64,000 nucleotides of DNA, taken from Acidobacteriota bacterium. GTDB lineage: Bacteria; Acidobacteriota; Terriglobia; Terriglobales; Acidobacteriaceae. The notes below the pieces were generated by a model that saw only the letters and a program-made list of their open reading frames with translations, was not told the DNA's origin and searched no databases. A program made the position numbers and the translations under genes. The DNA lies in assembly GCA_013289765.1 (NCBI GenBank), contig JABCZI010000007.1, forward strand, positions 231,599 through 295,598, written 5' to 3'. Shown in pieces: positions 11,037 through 19,458 of the stretch. The stretch's first letter is position 1. Each line of letters opens with the position of its first letter.

Positions 11037-12002
11037 CTAATTAAACGTCGGCAACTTCACGAGGTCATTTTCCGGAACAGCCTCAAGCGGTTCCCCGGCT
11101 TTTCGCCATGCGGTCAATCCGCCGACGATCACAAACGTGTTGAAGCCTTTTTCCCGCAGCAGGTGCGCCACCCGGGCGCTGGTCGCTTCGCGCGCTCAAG
11201 TACAATAAAGATAAATGTCCTTGTCTTTTGACAGATTCTTGATCTCTTCCTCAAGATTGTTGGGCTCAATCCGGATCGAATTCTTAATGCGCGCCGCACC
11301 CGAATCGTAATAGCCATGGCTGCGGACGTCAACGATTTGAACCCGGCCGGCATCGGTTGAAGCGAGCCGCGCGGCTAACTCTTGCACTTGAATGCGCGGC
11401 ACCACCCGGTAGACTTTGTGCTTCCGGTATTGCAGGATGCGGTAACCCGCATACACCGCTAGCGCAATGATAATCACCGCTTCCATGGCGCGCCCCGCCG
11501 CGTGAAAACCACGCAGGATTGCCGCCAGAAAATCACGCGAGAGATATCCCACCGCAAGATACGTAACGGAATAGGTCAACGCGCCCAGAAAATCCAAACG
11601 CAAGAATTGCCCAAAGCGCATCTTCATGCTGCCGGCCAGCGGCGCCGCCATGGTGTTCACGCCGGGGATGAACTTCGCGATCACCAGCGTGATCCTGCCG
11701 CGCTTATAGAACGATTCGGCCGAGCGCAGAATGCAGGTTTCCGGATTGATCGACACGCGGCATAAGAATCCCAGCAGCGCCCAGCCCATGTATCGTCCCA
11801 GCCAAAATTGAACGGTATCGCCCAGCAACAATGCGGTGACGCACGCAAACAAGACATACGGGCCCCACAACGTATGCGCTGCCACAGCCGCCCCTGCTGC
11901 CACCAGAGCAATTGCAGCGGGGAAAGGTAGTCCTATCGCTTCCGCCAACAACAACGCGAACGTCAAGGCATATCCGTGCCGCGCCATCAAGAACAGATTC
12001 AT
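11037..12002 (-). CDS. DedA-family membrane protein fused to a rhodanese domain, with in-frame TGA (putative selenoprotein)
   Basis: The N-terminal ~200 residues are a DedA/SNARE-associated (VTT) membrane protein with the signature FIPGVNTMAAPLAG. DedA proteins act in lipid carrier scrambling and envelope homeostasis. The C-terminal ~110 residues are a rhodanese (sulfurtransferase) domain beginning VQIVDVRSHGYYDSG. A conventional reading stops at TGA 11196-11198, just after YLYCT, in the middle of the active-site loop. The same frame continues for 52 codons to TAG 11037-11039 and encodes AREATSARVAHLL then a GGLTAWRKAG segment, a textbook rhodanese end. From memory, DedA-rhodanese homologues carry a Cys-x-Cys loop (CTCPNEATSA or similar), so the TGA replaces the second Cys. 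Selenocysteine is the best explanation; a nonsense mutation is the alternative. Confidence 0.75.
11165..11198 (-). promoter_or_regulatory. TGA codon with SECIS-like hairpin
   Basis: Downstream of the TGA (11196-11198, minus strand) a GC stem GCGCC-CGGGT-GGCGC occupies 11165-11179. It begins 17 nt after the TGA, and its five-base loop CGGGT lies at +22 to +26 with a G in the second position. Bacterial SECIS elements are short hairpins within the coding region at about this distance, with a G near the start of the loop. Only the upper stem is strong; the lower pairing is imperfect. Confidence 0.5.
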
Positions 12003-12080
12003 AAGCAGTCTTGGATAAGGGAAATCAGGAAACGTTTAAGTATAAACAAAGAGGGGATTGAGGGTTCAATAACAGGGTTG

Positions 12081-12126
12081 TCAAAACAAAAAAGCCGGCC
12101 GAGTGTCCGAGGACGGACTGGCCGGC
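12081..12126 (-). terminator. Rho-independent terminator of the secreted small protein gene
   Basis: On the minus strand a strong stem GCCGGCC/GGCCGGC (12094-12100 with 12120-12126), with additional GTCC/GGAC pairing inside, is followed by the run TTTTTTGTTTTGA (complement of 12081-12093). This is a canonical intrinsic terminator 58 bp beyond the stop of the gene at 12185-12529. Confidence 0.8.
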
Positions 12127-12184
12127 AGAAAAATGCGGGACGAAATTATCGTCCCGCTCGATCTCATTGCAAACTTTCAAAAAG

Positions 12185-12529
12185 CTACTTGCTCATGGAG
12201 TCGCTGCCCATCGAACCACCCTTGAGCATCTTCACGCTCATAATGTGGATCGAATTCTTGTCAGCGTAGACATGAGCGCTAAGCTGCACGTGATGGCCTT
12301 CGTGCCCCTTGAGTTCTTCGGGATTCATCACATCCCAGCTCTTGCCATCCTTGTCAACGAAGGTATATTTGTCGCCATCCGCCTTCACCGTGCCTTTCAA
12401 GGTCATCAGCGGGGCTTTGGCGGCGCCCTGATCGGCTTGAGTTTGCGACATGCTGTTGTCTTGTTGCGCGAAAGCGGTAAGGCACATCGCGAAGGTTAGA
12501 GCTAGCAGGCAAATCATCACCTTTTTCAT
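12185..12529 (-). CDS. Small secreted protein, DUF5818-like
   Basis: 114 residues. A signal peptide (MKKVMICLLALTFAMCLTAFAQ) is followed by a Gln/Ser linker and a small beta-rich domain beginning LKGTVKADGDKYTFVDKDG, ending in a Met/Ser/Gly-rich tail. The pattern resembles small secreted proteins of Acidobacteria annotated DUF5818, possibly an OB-fold-like domain. Function is unknown. It has its own terminator and stands alone. Confidence 0.7.
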   Translation of the reverse strand: MKKVMICLLALTFAMCLTAFAQQDNSMSQTQADQGAAKAPLMTLKGTVKADGDKYTFVDKDGKSWDVMNPEELKGHEGHHVQLSAHVYADKNSIHIMSVKMLKGGSMGSDSMSK

Positions 12530-12695
12530 GGAAGATCTCCTTGTCTGATTGTGAAAAGTTTGGCCAGATGCGTACTACTGTCGTCCTGCGTATCCAGAGT
12601 TACGAACGGATTGGTGCGCTTTGCAATCTGCTGTTAGTTGGTAGCGGACCCAGCACAAGAGGTTGCTGCTAATTGATTCGGCAAATCCAGGAATG

Positions 12696-12730
12696 CTTAA
12701 TCGCGGAGGGCTCAGAGAATGGCCGCGGAG
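12696..12730 (+). repeat. Left inverted repeat of GxxExxY cassette 1
   Basis: A 35-bp sequence containing AATCGCGGAGG and GCCGCGGAG. Its reverse complement recurs at 13330-13365 with only a few mismatches, on the other side of the GxxExxY gene. A direct-orientation partial copy of the adjoining ATCGACGAGAAGAGAAG also occurs at about 13195, inside the gene's 5' end. Confidence 0.7.
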
Positions 12731-12770
12731 ATCGACGAGAAGAGAAGTAAATGTTGTTAGGATTCGCGCA

Positions 12771-13235
12771 TCAATACGTGATCTCGACCTTGGCGTCCGG
12801 CTCTTCTTGATAGTCGTTTACCATTCTCGTAATCCCATCCTTCAGGACTGTCACATGAAAGTTGATGAGAAGCCCGACTGTTAATTGCAGGAGCCGCAGG
12901 TGAGACAGCAACTGAGCATGATCTACCGGATGCAGGCTCTCCCTGCTCTTAAGCTCGACAACCACCAGACCCTCAACCACCAGATCGGCGCGAAAACCAC
13001 AGTCTAGCTTGACACTGTGATAAATGAGCGGAACGGGCTTTTGCCGCTCAAACTGAAGCCCCAAACCACTCAGTTCGTATCCGACGCAAGCCTCATACGC
13101 CGATTCCAGCAGCCCCGGTCCGATTGCCTTGTGAACCGTGATGCAAGCGCCAATGATCTTTCCGGTTATTAAGTTGATTCTTGACGAAGGCGCGAATCGA
13201 CGAGGAAGAGAAGCAGGCGGACCGGTGAAATTCAT
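12771..13235 (-). CDS. GxxExxY protein (cassette 1)
   Basis: 154 residues of the GxxExxY family (PF13366-like, a PD-(D/E)XK nuclease-like fold). The name-giving motif is GPGLLESAYE, and the nuclease-like core is seen in RADLVVEGLVVVELKS. HPVDHAQLLSHLRL and GLLINFHV are also family hallmarks. The biochemical function is not established. The gene is flanked on both sides by inverted repeats (12696-12730 and 13330-13365), and a second family member at 40175-40660 is also repeat-flanked, which suggests a mobile cassette. It interrupts nothing obvious here, lying between a secreted-protein gene and a polyprenyl synthase. Confidence 0.85.
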   Translation of the reverse strand: MNFTGPPASLPRRFAPSSRINLITGKIIGACITVHKAIGPGLLESAYEACVGYELSGLGLQFERQKPVPLIYHSVKLDCGFRADLVVEGLVVVELKSRESLHPVDHAQLLSHLRLLQLTVGLLINFHVTVLKDGITRMVNDYQEEPDAKVEITY

Positions 13236-13329
13236 AGCACACCATAATCCGCATGAGTGGTATGAAATCAGTGACAGATATCACAAAGAGAAAGTAGCTG
13301 CCTGTGGAAATAAAGATCTGCCCCAGGTT

Positions 13330-13365
13330 CTCCGCGGCATTTCTCTGCGCTCCTCCGCGATTAAG
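13330..13365 (-). repeat. Right inverted repeat of GxxExxY cassette 1
   Basis: A 36-bp sequence, CTCCGCGGCATTTCTC then CTCCTCCGCGATTAAG at its ends. It is the near reverse complement of 12696-12730. It ends nine bases before the polyprenyl synthase stop, so the cassette abuts that gene closely. Confidence 0.7.
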
Positions 13366-13373
13366 TTTTTGAC

Positions 13374-14363
13374 CTATTTCTCTCTGGCGACCACAAACTC
13401 CGGCGCCCACAACAAAGCCCGCTTAATCTCGGAATCCGGGAACGTACAAATCGCCTTCTGCGCGGACTCCGCGTACCGCGTGGCGCGAGCCGTGGCCGCC
13501 TCCAGCGATCGATAGCGATTCAGGATTTCCATGATCTGCGCGTGGGTCACGCCATTGAAAGCGCGGTCACGCAGGATCGTTTCGATCTTCGCGCGCTCTT
13601 CGGGCGTGCAGCGCTCCAGCGCATGGATCACCGCCATGGTTGCTTTGCCCTCGCGCAAATCGCTCGCCACCGGCTTGCCCAGCATGCCTTCGGATGCAGT
13701 CAGGTCCAACACGTCGTCCACAATCTGAAACGCCATGCCAAGATCGTGTCCGTACCGCCCCAGCGCCTCTTCTTGCGCCGCTGTCGCACCGCCCAGAATC
13801 GCTCCCAGCCGCATGCACACCGAAAACAGGCAAGCTGTCTTGCGGAAAATCAAATCGAAATACTCGTCAAGCGTTATGGACTTCCCAAGCTTTTCCATCT
13901 GCAGCAGTTCGCCTTCAACCATCTGCTGGGTCAGATCAATCAGCGCGTCGAGAATGCGGAAATTGCGCTCCTGCACAGCCACCTTGAAGGCCTGCATGTA
14001 GAGCCAGTCGCCCGCCAGCACGCATTTCGAGTTGCCCCACTGCGTATTGGCGGCCGGCCGGCCGCGGCGGGTCTTGGCTTCGTCAATGATGTCGTCATGC
14101 ACCAGCGTCGCAGTATGAATGATTTCCACCACGGCGCCTAACCGCACCGCCCCGCGCCCCTGGTAATCGAATAGCTTGGAAGAAAGGAAAAGCAGCGCAG
14201 GACGGATCCGCTTGCCCCCGCCCGCCCGCAGATACTCGCCGATCTCGGTAATCGCACGAACCCCTGAGATCGTGTCGTGCCCGAACTCATCCTCAAGCGC
14301 CGCAAGGTCGTCATGCAGCAGATCGAAAATTTCTTTCCCGTTAATAATCGACGACGCGCTCAA
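13374..14363 (-). CDS. Polyprenyl diphosphate synthase (trans, long chain)
   Basis: 329 residues of the trans-isoprenyl diphosphate synthase family, which condenses isopentenyl diphosphate onto an allylic primer. The first aspartate-rich motif is LVHDDIIDEA near residue 90, with RRGRPAANTQWGN after it. The second is IVDDVLDLTAS near 220. Length and motifs fit an IspB/HepT-like synthase making the quinone side chain. GGGKRIRPALLFLSS near residue 48-62 is the substrate-binding block. Chain length cannot be read from the sequence. Confidence 0.9.
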   Translation of the reverse strand: MSASSIINGKEIFDLLHDDLAALEDEFGHDTISGVRAITEIGEYLRAGGGKRIRPALLFLSSKLFDYQGRGAVRLGAVVEIIHTATLVHDDIIDEAKTRRGRPAANTQWGNSKCVLAGDWLYMQAFKVAVQERNFRILDALIDLTQQMVEGELLQMEKLGKSITLDEYFDLIFRKTACLFSVCMRLGAILGGATAAQEEALGRYGHDLGMAFQIVDDVLDLTASEGMLGKPVASDLREGKATMAVIHALERCTPEERAKIETILRDRAFNGVTHAQIMEILNRYRSLEAATARATRYAESAQKAICTFPDSEIKRALLWAPEFVVAREK

Positions 14364-14384
14364 ATGATTTCCAATCGGTCTCTT

Positions 14385-14428
14385 CTCAGAGCCCTCCGCG
14401 GCAGCTCTCAGCCTCCTCCGCGTTAGGG
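14385..14428. repeat. Solo copy of the cassette-1 repeat family
   Basis: The segment contains CTCCGCGGCAGCTCTC and CTCCTCCGCGTTAGGG, closely matching the right repeat of cassette 1 at 13330-13365. No GxxExxY gene accompanies it. It lies in the 75-bp gap between the yajQ-like gene and the polyprenyl synthase. Confidence 0.6.
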
Positions 14429-14438
14429 TTTTGCCTTT

Positions 14439-14933
14439 TCAGTTTGTCCGGTAATTTATAAACTGCAAATCGATCCCAAAATCATGACCCCGCAACATCG
14501 CGATTACTTCCTGCAGCGTATCGCGATCCTTGCTGCTGATCCGCACCAAGTCTCCCTGGATCGAGGCCTGCGCCTTCTTCTTCGAATCCTTAACCAGTTT
14601 CACGATCTCTTTCGCCTTTTCAATGGCAATGCCCTGCTGCATGGTGACTTTGCGTTTTGCCATCCCGCCCGCGGCAGGTTCCACCGCTCCATACGTTAGA
14701 CCCTTCAACGAGACGCCGCGCTTCACCAATTTTTGCTGCAGAATATCGTTTACCGCCTTTAGCTTGTACTCGTCGGCCGAATGCAGCACGATCGCATCTT
14801 TTTCCAGTTCGATATTGGATTTTGAATCCTTCAGGTCAAAACGCGTATGGACTTCCTTCAATGCCTGCTGGATCGCGTTCGAAACCTCCTGCAGGTCGAT
14901 CTTGCTCACGATGTCAAAGGTGTTGTCGGGCAT
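14439..14933 (-). CDS. yajQ: YajQ-family nucleotide-binding protein
   Basis: 164 residues matching the whole YajQ (UPF0234) family. It begins MPDNTFDIVSKIDLQEV, with the conserved TRFDLKDSKSNIEL and VKLVKDSKKKAQASIQGD. Family members bind nucleotides, and some are reported as cyclic di-GMP effectors that control transcription. Cytoplasmic. The degenerate HD-GYP protein earlier in the window gives a loose thematic link only. Confidence 0.93.
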   Translation of the reverse strand: MPDNTFDIVSKIDLQEVSNAIQQALKEVHTRFDLKDSKSNIELEKDAIVLHSADEYKLKAVNDILQQKLVKRGVSLKGLTYGAVEPAAGGMAKRKVTMQQGIAIEKAKEIVKLVKDSKKKAQASIQGDLVRISSKDRDTLQEVIAMLRGHDFGIDLQFINYRTN

Positions 14934-15007
14934 CGGATTTCAATTCTTTCTGAAATAATGGAATCTGAACCCTTGAGATTATCAGAAGAAGCCCTGGTAG
15001 AGCAGCG

Positions 15008-15832
15008 TTAACCGGCCGAAATTTTACTTTCAGCGGTTTCAGTCAATTTGAAAAAATCGTAGAAATTCCGCGTCGTCCGCTCCCCGACTTGTTCGGCCGC
15101 CAATCCTCGCAATTCGCCAAGCTTTCGCGCCGTTTCTTTCACGAATGCCGGCTCGTTCCGCTTTCCCCGATGAGGCACCGGGGCAAGATACGGCGAGTCG
15201 GTTTCGATCAGCATCCGGTCCAAAGGAACTTCCAGCGCGGCATCGCGTATTTGCTGCGCCTTCGGAAAAGTCACGTTGCCGGCGAATGAAATCATGAATC
15301 CCATATCGAGCGCGCTCTTCGCCTGCGGCCAGTTTCCCGTGAAGCAGTGCAGAATGCCTCCCAGTCCCTTTGCCGCCCAATGTTCTCGCATCAATGAAAG
15401 GCAATCTTCCCAGGCATCGTCGCTGCTGTCCGACGGCCGGCAGTGAATCACAATAGGCAGCTTCGCAGCCGCAGCCAATTCCATTTGCCGCTTGAATACT
15501 TCCTTCTGCACGTCGCGCGGGGAATGCTCGTAGAAATAATCCAAACCAATCTCGCCCCACGCAATCACCTTCGGATGCTTCGCGAGCCGTTCCATCTTCT
15601 GGTAAGCGGAATCATCCGCAAGCTTCGCTTCGTGGGGATGAATCCCCAGCGTCGCATAGATAAACTCATACTTCTCCGCCAACCGGATTCCACAATCGAC
15701 GTGCTGCGGTCCTTCGCCATTGCCGATGGCGACAATGGTTTGGACTCCCGCCTCGCGCGCCCGCGCGATTACCTGCTCGCGGTCGGAGTCGAACTGCGTG
15801 CCGTCAAGATGCGCGTGAGAATCGATGAACAT
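15008..15832 (-). CDS. tatD: TatD-family metal-dependent deoxyribonuclease
   Basis: 274 residues of the TatD/YcfH amidohydrolase-fold family. The N-terminal metal ligands are MFIDSHAHLD, and further ligand motifs are GEIGLDYFY, PIVIHCRPS and LIETDSPYL. Family members are Mg-dependent 3'-5' exonucleases involved in DNA repair or RNA and protein quality control. The gene follows metG on the same strand. In many bacteria a TatD homologue lies beside metG, which supports the call. Confidence 0.92.
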   Translation of the reverse strand: MFIDSHAHLDGTQFDSDREQVIARAREAGVQTIVAIGNGEGPQHVDCGIRLAEKYEFIYATLGIHPHEAKLADDSAYQKMERLAKHPKVIAWGEIGLDYFYEHSPRDVQKEVFKRQMELAAAAKLPIVIHCRPSDSSDDAWEDCLSLMREHWAAKGLGGILHCFTGNWPQAKSALDMGFMISFAGNVTFPKAQQIRDAALEVPLDRMLIETDSPYLAPVPHRGKRNEPAFVKETARKLGELRGLAAEQVGERTTRNFYDFFKLTETAESKISAG

Positions 15833-15920
15833 CGTCGTTGGTCGCTAGTCGTTGGTCTTTAGCTTTCCGTTCGCGCTCCTGGCAGTTGAGGTCTTGGCTA
15901 ACGACTAACGACCAACGACC
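15833..15920. repeat. Intergenic GTCGTTGGTCG inverted repeat, copy 1
   Basis: The metG-tatD gap is almost filled by a large hairpin. The left arm, GTCGTTGGTCGCTAGTCGTT, pairs with the right arm, AACGACTAACGACCAACGAC. Copies of the same words occur at about 19459-19586 and 59783-59815, so this is a dispersed intergenic repeat family. Confidence 0.65.
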
Positions 15921-15923
15921 GCC

Positions 15924-17936
15924 CTACTTCAACCTTGCCCCCACCGGCACATCCTCCAAAAACCCCGCCAGCACCGGGCTTCCACCTTCCAGCGAAGCAG
16001 CCACGATCATTCCGTTCGATTCCATTCCACGAAGCTTCCGCGGCGCCAGGTTAGCCACGATCACAACCTTCCGCCCGACCAAAGTCTCCGGCGCGTATGC
16101 CTCGGCAATCCCCGCGAGCACCTGCCGCACTTCCGTTCCAATATCAATCTCCAGCCGCAACAGTTTATCGGCCTTAGGAACTCTTTCGGCAACTTTCACC
16201 AACCCCACGCGCAGTTCGATCTTGGCGAAGTCGTCGATCGAAATCTTGTTGTTCGTTGCTGCCGCCGCTGGCGCTGCCGTCGAAGCTGTCTGGGTTGAAC
16301 TTGACGGTGCCGGAACCTCCGCTGCCGTGATTTCCGGCACCGGTATTCCCCTCTGATCTTCCTCCATCTTCTGCATCCTTTCGATTGCGCTCTTGTCCGC
16401 GCGCGGAAATACGGGCTGTACCTCACCCAGCTTCGTGCCCAGGCGCAATTGTCCCCAAGCCAGTTCACTCAGTGCAAGTTTTTTGATATCTCCCAACCCC
16501 AGCTGCGTCCAAATCTTCGCTGTTGCCTCCGGCATTACCGGATAAGCCAGCGCCGTCGCAATGCGCAGAGCTTCTGCCGCGGTGTAGAGCACGGTCGCCA
16601 AACGCGAGCGGCTCTCTTCATCTTGCTTTTCGCCCAGCGCCCATGGCTCGTTCTCGACAATGTATTTGTCCACCGCGGCCACCAGCGCCCATGCGCTTTC
16701 GAGTGCCCGCGAAAATTGGAACTGATCAAACAGCTCCCCAAATTCGCGAATCGTCTTCCGCGCGAACTCGGCGATCGCATCGTCCGCCGCCTTCTTCGAC
16801 GCCCCATGCGAAGGATACGGAACCTCGCCCTTGAAATAGCGGTTGATCATGGTCAGCGTGCGGCTGGCCAGGTTCCCGAGACCATTCGCCAGATCGGAGT
16901 TGTACCGCTGCACCAGGGCATCGAAAGAAAACGATCCGTCCTGCCCGAACACCACTTCCCGCAGCAGAAAATAGCGCAACGCATCCGCGCCCAATACATC
17001 GAGAATCGTTTCCGTGCGCACGATGTTGCCGCGCGATTTCGACATCTTGCTCTCTTCGAACAACAGCCATCCATGCGCCACAATCGCTTTCGGCATCGCA
17101 AGTCCAGCCGCCATCAGAAACGCAGGCCAGTACACGCAATGAAAACGGACAATTTCCTTTCCGATCATGTGAACATCGGCCGGCCAGAATTTCTTGAACG
17201 CCTCTTGCGCTCCCGCGTGCGAAGAACCGTAGCCGATGGCGGTAATGTAATTCGCCAACGCATCCAGCCACACATAAATCACATGCTTCGGATCGTCGGG
17301 CACCGGAATGCCCCACGAGAACGTAGACCGGCTGATCGACAAATCGCGCAGCCCGGAGCGGACGAATGAAATTACTTCGTTGCGCCGCGCTTCCGGACGG
17401 ATGAACTCCGCATTCGCATATAGCGCCAGCAGTTTGTCCTGAAACGCGGAGAGCTTGAAGAAATAGTTTTCCTCCTGCACCGTCTCGGTGATGCGTCCGC
17501 ATGTGGGGCAAGGGTCGCCAGGTTTGGCCCCGTCGACATAGAGTTCATCCGAGACGCAATACTGGCCGGTGTACGTTCCCTTGTAAATAAAACCGTTGTC
17601 GCGAATCGTCCGGAACAATTCCTGCACACGCTTCTTGTGACGGTCTTCGGTGGTGCGGATAAAGTCGTCGTTCGAAATTCCCATCCGCTTCCACAGCTTG
17701 CGAAACTCCGCCGAAATCTCATCGGCGTATTGCTGCGGAGTTTTTCCCGCGGCCTGCGCCGCCCGTTCGATCTTCTGCCCATGCTCGTCGGTTCCGGTAA
17801 GAAAAAACGTTTCCGCGCCCAACAGCCTTTGCCGCCGCGCAATCGTGTCGCACGCAATGGTGGTGTAAGCGTGCCCGATGTGCGGGCGCGCGTTCACGTA
17901 ATAAATCGGCGTCGTAATGTAGAACTTCTTGCTCAT
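15924..17936 (-). CDS. metG: Methionyl-tRNA synthetase
   Basis: 670 residues. Class I synthetase with TTPIYYVNARPHIGHAY (HIGH motif) at the N-terminus, a zinc-knuckle remnant CPTCGR, and ESKMSKSRGN (KMSKS) near residue 305. After a low-complexity Ala/Thr/Ser linker near 540-570 it ends in a tRNA-binding OB domain (FAKIELRVGLV, then LRGMESNGMIVAA). Charges initiator and elongator tRNA-Met in the cytoplasm. The C-terminal OB domain usually drives dimerisation. Confidence 0.96.
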   Translation of the reverse strand: MSKKFYITTPIYYVNARPHIGHAYTTIACDTIARRQRLLGAETFFLTGTDEHGQKIERAAQAAGKTPQQYADEISAEFRKLWKRMGISNDDFIRTTEDRHKKRVQELFRTIRDNGFIYKGTYTGQYCVSDELYVDGAKPGDPCPTCGRITETVQEENYFFKLSAFQDKLLALYANAEFIRPEARRNEVISFVRSGLRDLSISRSTFSWGIPVPDDPKHVIYVWLDALANYITAIGYGSSHAGAQEAFKKFWPADVHMIGKEIVRFHCVYWPAFLMAAGLAMPKAIVAHGWLLFEESKMSKSRGNIVRTETILDVLGADALRYFLLREVVFGQDGSFSFDALVQRYNSDLANGLGNLASRTLTMINRYFKGEVPYPSHGASKKAADDAIAEFARKTIREFGELFDQFQFSRALESAWALVAAVDKYIVENEPWALGEKQDEESRSRLATVLYTAAEALRIATALAYPVMPEATAKIWTQLGLGDIKKLALSELAWGQLRLGTKLGEVQPVFPRADKSAIERMQKMEEDQRGIPVPEITAAEVPAPSSSTQTASTAAPAAAATNNKISIDDFAKIELRVGLVKVAERVPKADKLLRLEIDIGTEVRQVLAGIAEAYAPETLVGRKVVIVANLAPRKLRGMESNGMIVAASLEGGSPVLAGFLEDVPVGARLK

Positions 17937-18038
17937 GCAGTTATCGTTCTTGAATCGATCGTAAGTAGCGAGTCACTTGCCCAATCGTCTTTTCTGCGAC
18001 AGTTCTCCGCGTGCACCGCGATAAGTATTGCAGGTTGG

Positions 18039-19451
18039 TTACCCCAAACCCTTGGCCAGATAAGCCTCGACGGCCTTGCCCATCACAGTCTTCAACGGCA
18101 CATGGTGCTCGCCGGCGATCCGCCGGCAATCTTCATATTCCGGCGCATAATTCGTTACCGTCCCGTTCATGCTGGCGATCTTGATCCTTACCTCGCCCCA
18201 CTCGGTGTGCACTGTTTCCCAGCGCCGCGCCAGCGTTTGCCGAATTTCGTCGCGACCCCTTACCCCGAGCGTGGTGGTCTCGGTGAAGATAAGTTGTATC
18301 AGCTTGCTCGCATCTTCAGGCTTGCACAATACCGTCAGCAGCATTCCTGGACGATTCTTCTTCATCTGCACTGGCATGCCAAACGCGTCGAGCGCGCCCT
18401 CTTGCAGCAACCGGTCCATCACGTATCCAAAGACCTGCGGATTCAGGTCATCGATATTCGCTTCGAGTACTCGAACTGTCTCCGACGCAGTTTTCTCGGC
18501 CAATGAATGCGCCGCAGCTTCCCCTATCGTCAACCGCACTACGTTTGGATGCCCCGGAAAATCCCGCGATCCCGCGCCATAACCTGACTTCTCAATCTTC
18601 ATCTCAGGAAACGCCGCGAAACGGGACGCCAGCGTCTTCACGATCGCCGCGCCGGTCGGAGTTACCAACTCCGCCTGCAAGCCGGAGGAATACACGGGCA
18701 CACCCGCCAGCAACTCGACTGTTGCGGGGGCGGGCACCGGAAACGTTCCATGCGCGCACTTCACCATTCCCCCACCCACGTTTAAAGATGAGCACACGAT
18801 CTCATCGACCCCAAGCCATTCCGCTCCCACAGCGGCGCAGACGATATCCACCATCGCATCGACCGCGCCGACCTCGTGAAAGTGCACGCTCTCGACGGAA
18901 GTGTTATGAATCTTCGCCTCAGCCCGCCCCAACGCTTCGAAGATGGCGATGGCTTTGTTCTTCGCACCTTCAGAAATCGAAGCCGCGGAAATAATTTGGC
19001 GGATTTCCGTTAGCCCGCGTCCGTGAGAGTGCGAATGCGAATGCCCGTGTGGCTCGGACACTCTTGTCCGAGTCTCATCAGGATGCGAATGCGTATGCCC
19101 ATGATGTTCGTGATTATGATTCTCGTGATTATGATTTTCGTGCTCGTGCTCGTGATCATGCTCATGTCGATGTTCGCTGTGCTCATGATCAGACGCATGA
19201 GAATGAGAATGTTGTTCCTGCCGCTTCCAATACTCCTCCCGCGGCAAATCCTTCTCCCCATCGACCCACACATCCACCTTCGTAGCTGAGATCCCGCTGC
19301 GTACCACGCGCGAAATCTCCAACCGAGCGCCTACGTTGAGTGCTGCGACCGTCTGCTCGAGTGTCTGTGGCGGAACTCCGGCGTCGATCAGCGCGCCCAT
19401 AAACATGTCGCCGCTCATTCCGGAAAAACATTCAAGGTAGGCGATGCGCAT
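18039..19451 (-). CDS. larC: Nickel-pincer cofactor biosynthesis protein LarC
   Basis: 470 residues. LarC inserts nickel into the pincer cofactor used by lactate racemase-type (LarA) enzymes. The N-terminus IAYLECFSGMSGDMFMGAL and the block SSLNVGGGMVKCAHGTFPVPAPA identify the family. Residues roughly 85-150 form a long His/Glu/Asp/Asn-rich stretch with dozens of His, a likely nickel store. The gene is one continuous frame, unlike organisms where larC1 and larC2 need a frameshift. No larA, larB or larE is visible in the window, so partners must be elsewhere. Confidence 0.92.
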   Translation of the reverse strand: MRIAYLECFSGMSGDMFMGALIDAGVPPQTLEQTVAALNVGARLEISRVVRSGISATKVDVWVDGEKDLPREEYWKRQEQHSHSHASDHEHSEHRHEHDHEHEHENHNHENHNHEHHGHTHSHPDETRTRVSEPHGHSHSHSHGRGLTEIRQIISAASISEGAKNKAIAIFEALGRAEAKIHNTSVESVHFHEVGAVDAMVDIVCAAVGAEWLGVDEIVCSSLNVGGGMVKCAHGTFPVPAPATVELLAGVPVYSSGLQAELVTPTGAAIVKTLASRFAAFPEMKIEKSGYGAGSRDFPGHPNVVRLTIGEAAAHSLAEKTASETVRVLEANIDDLNPQVFGYVMDRLLQEGALDAFGMPVQMKKNRPGMLLTVLCKPEDASKLIQLIFTETTTLGVRGRDEIRQTLARRWETVHTEWGEVRIKIASMNGTVTNYAPEYEDCRRIAGEHHVPLKTVMGKAVEAYLAKGLG

Positions 19452-19458
19452 AGGAAAA

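Noticed and set aside
19023..19289. Plus-strand ORF with repeated Met-Arg/Met-Leu residues
   Set aside because: Antisense reading of the His-rich segment of LarC (CAT codons read as ATG).
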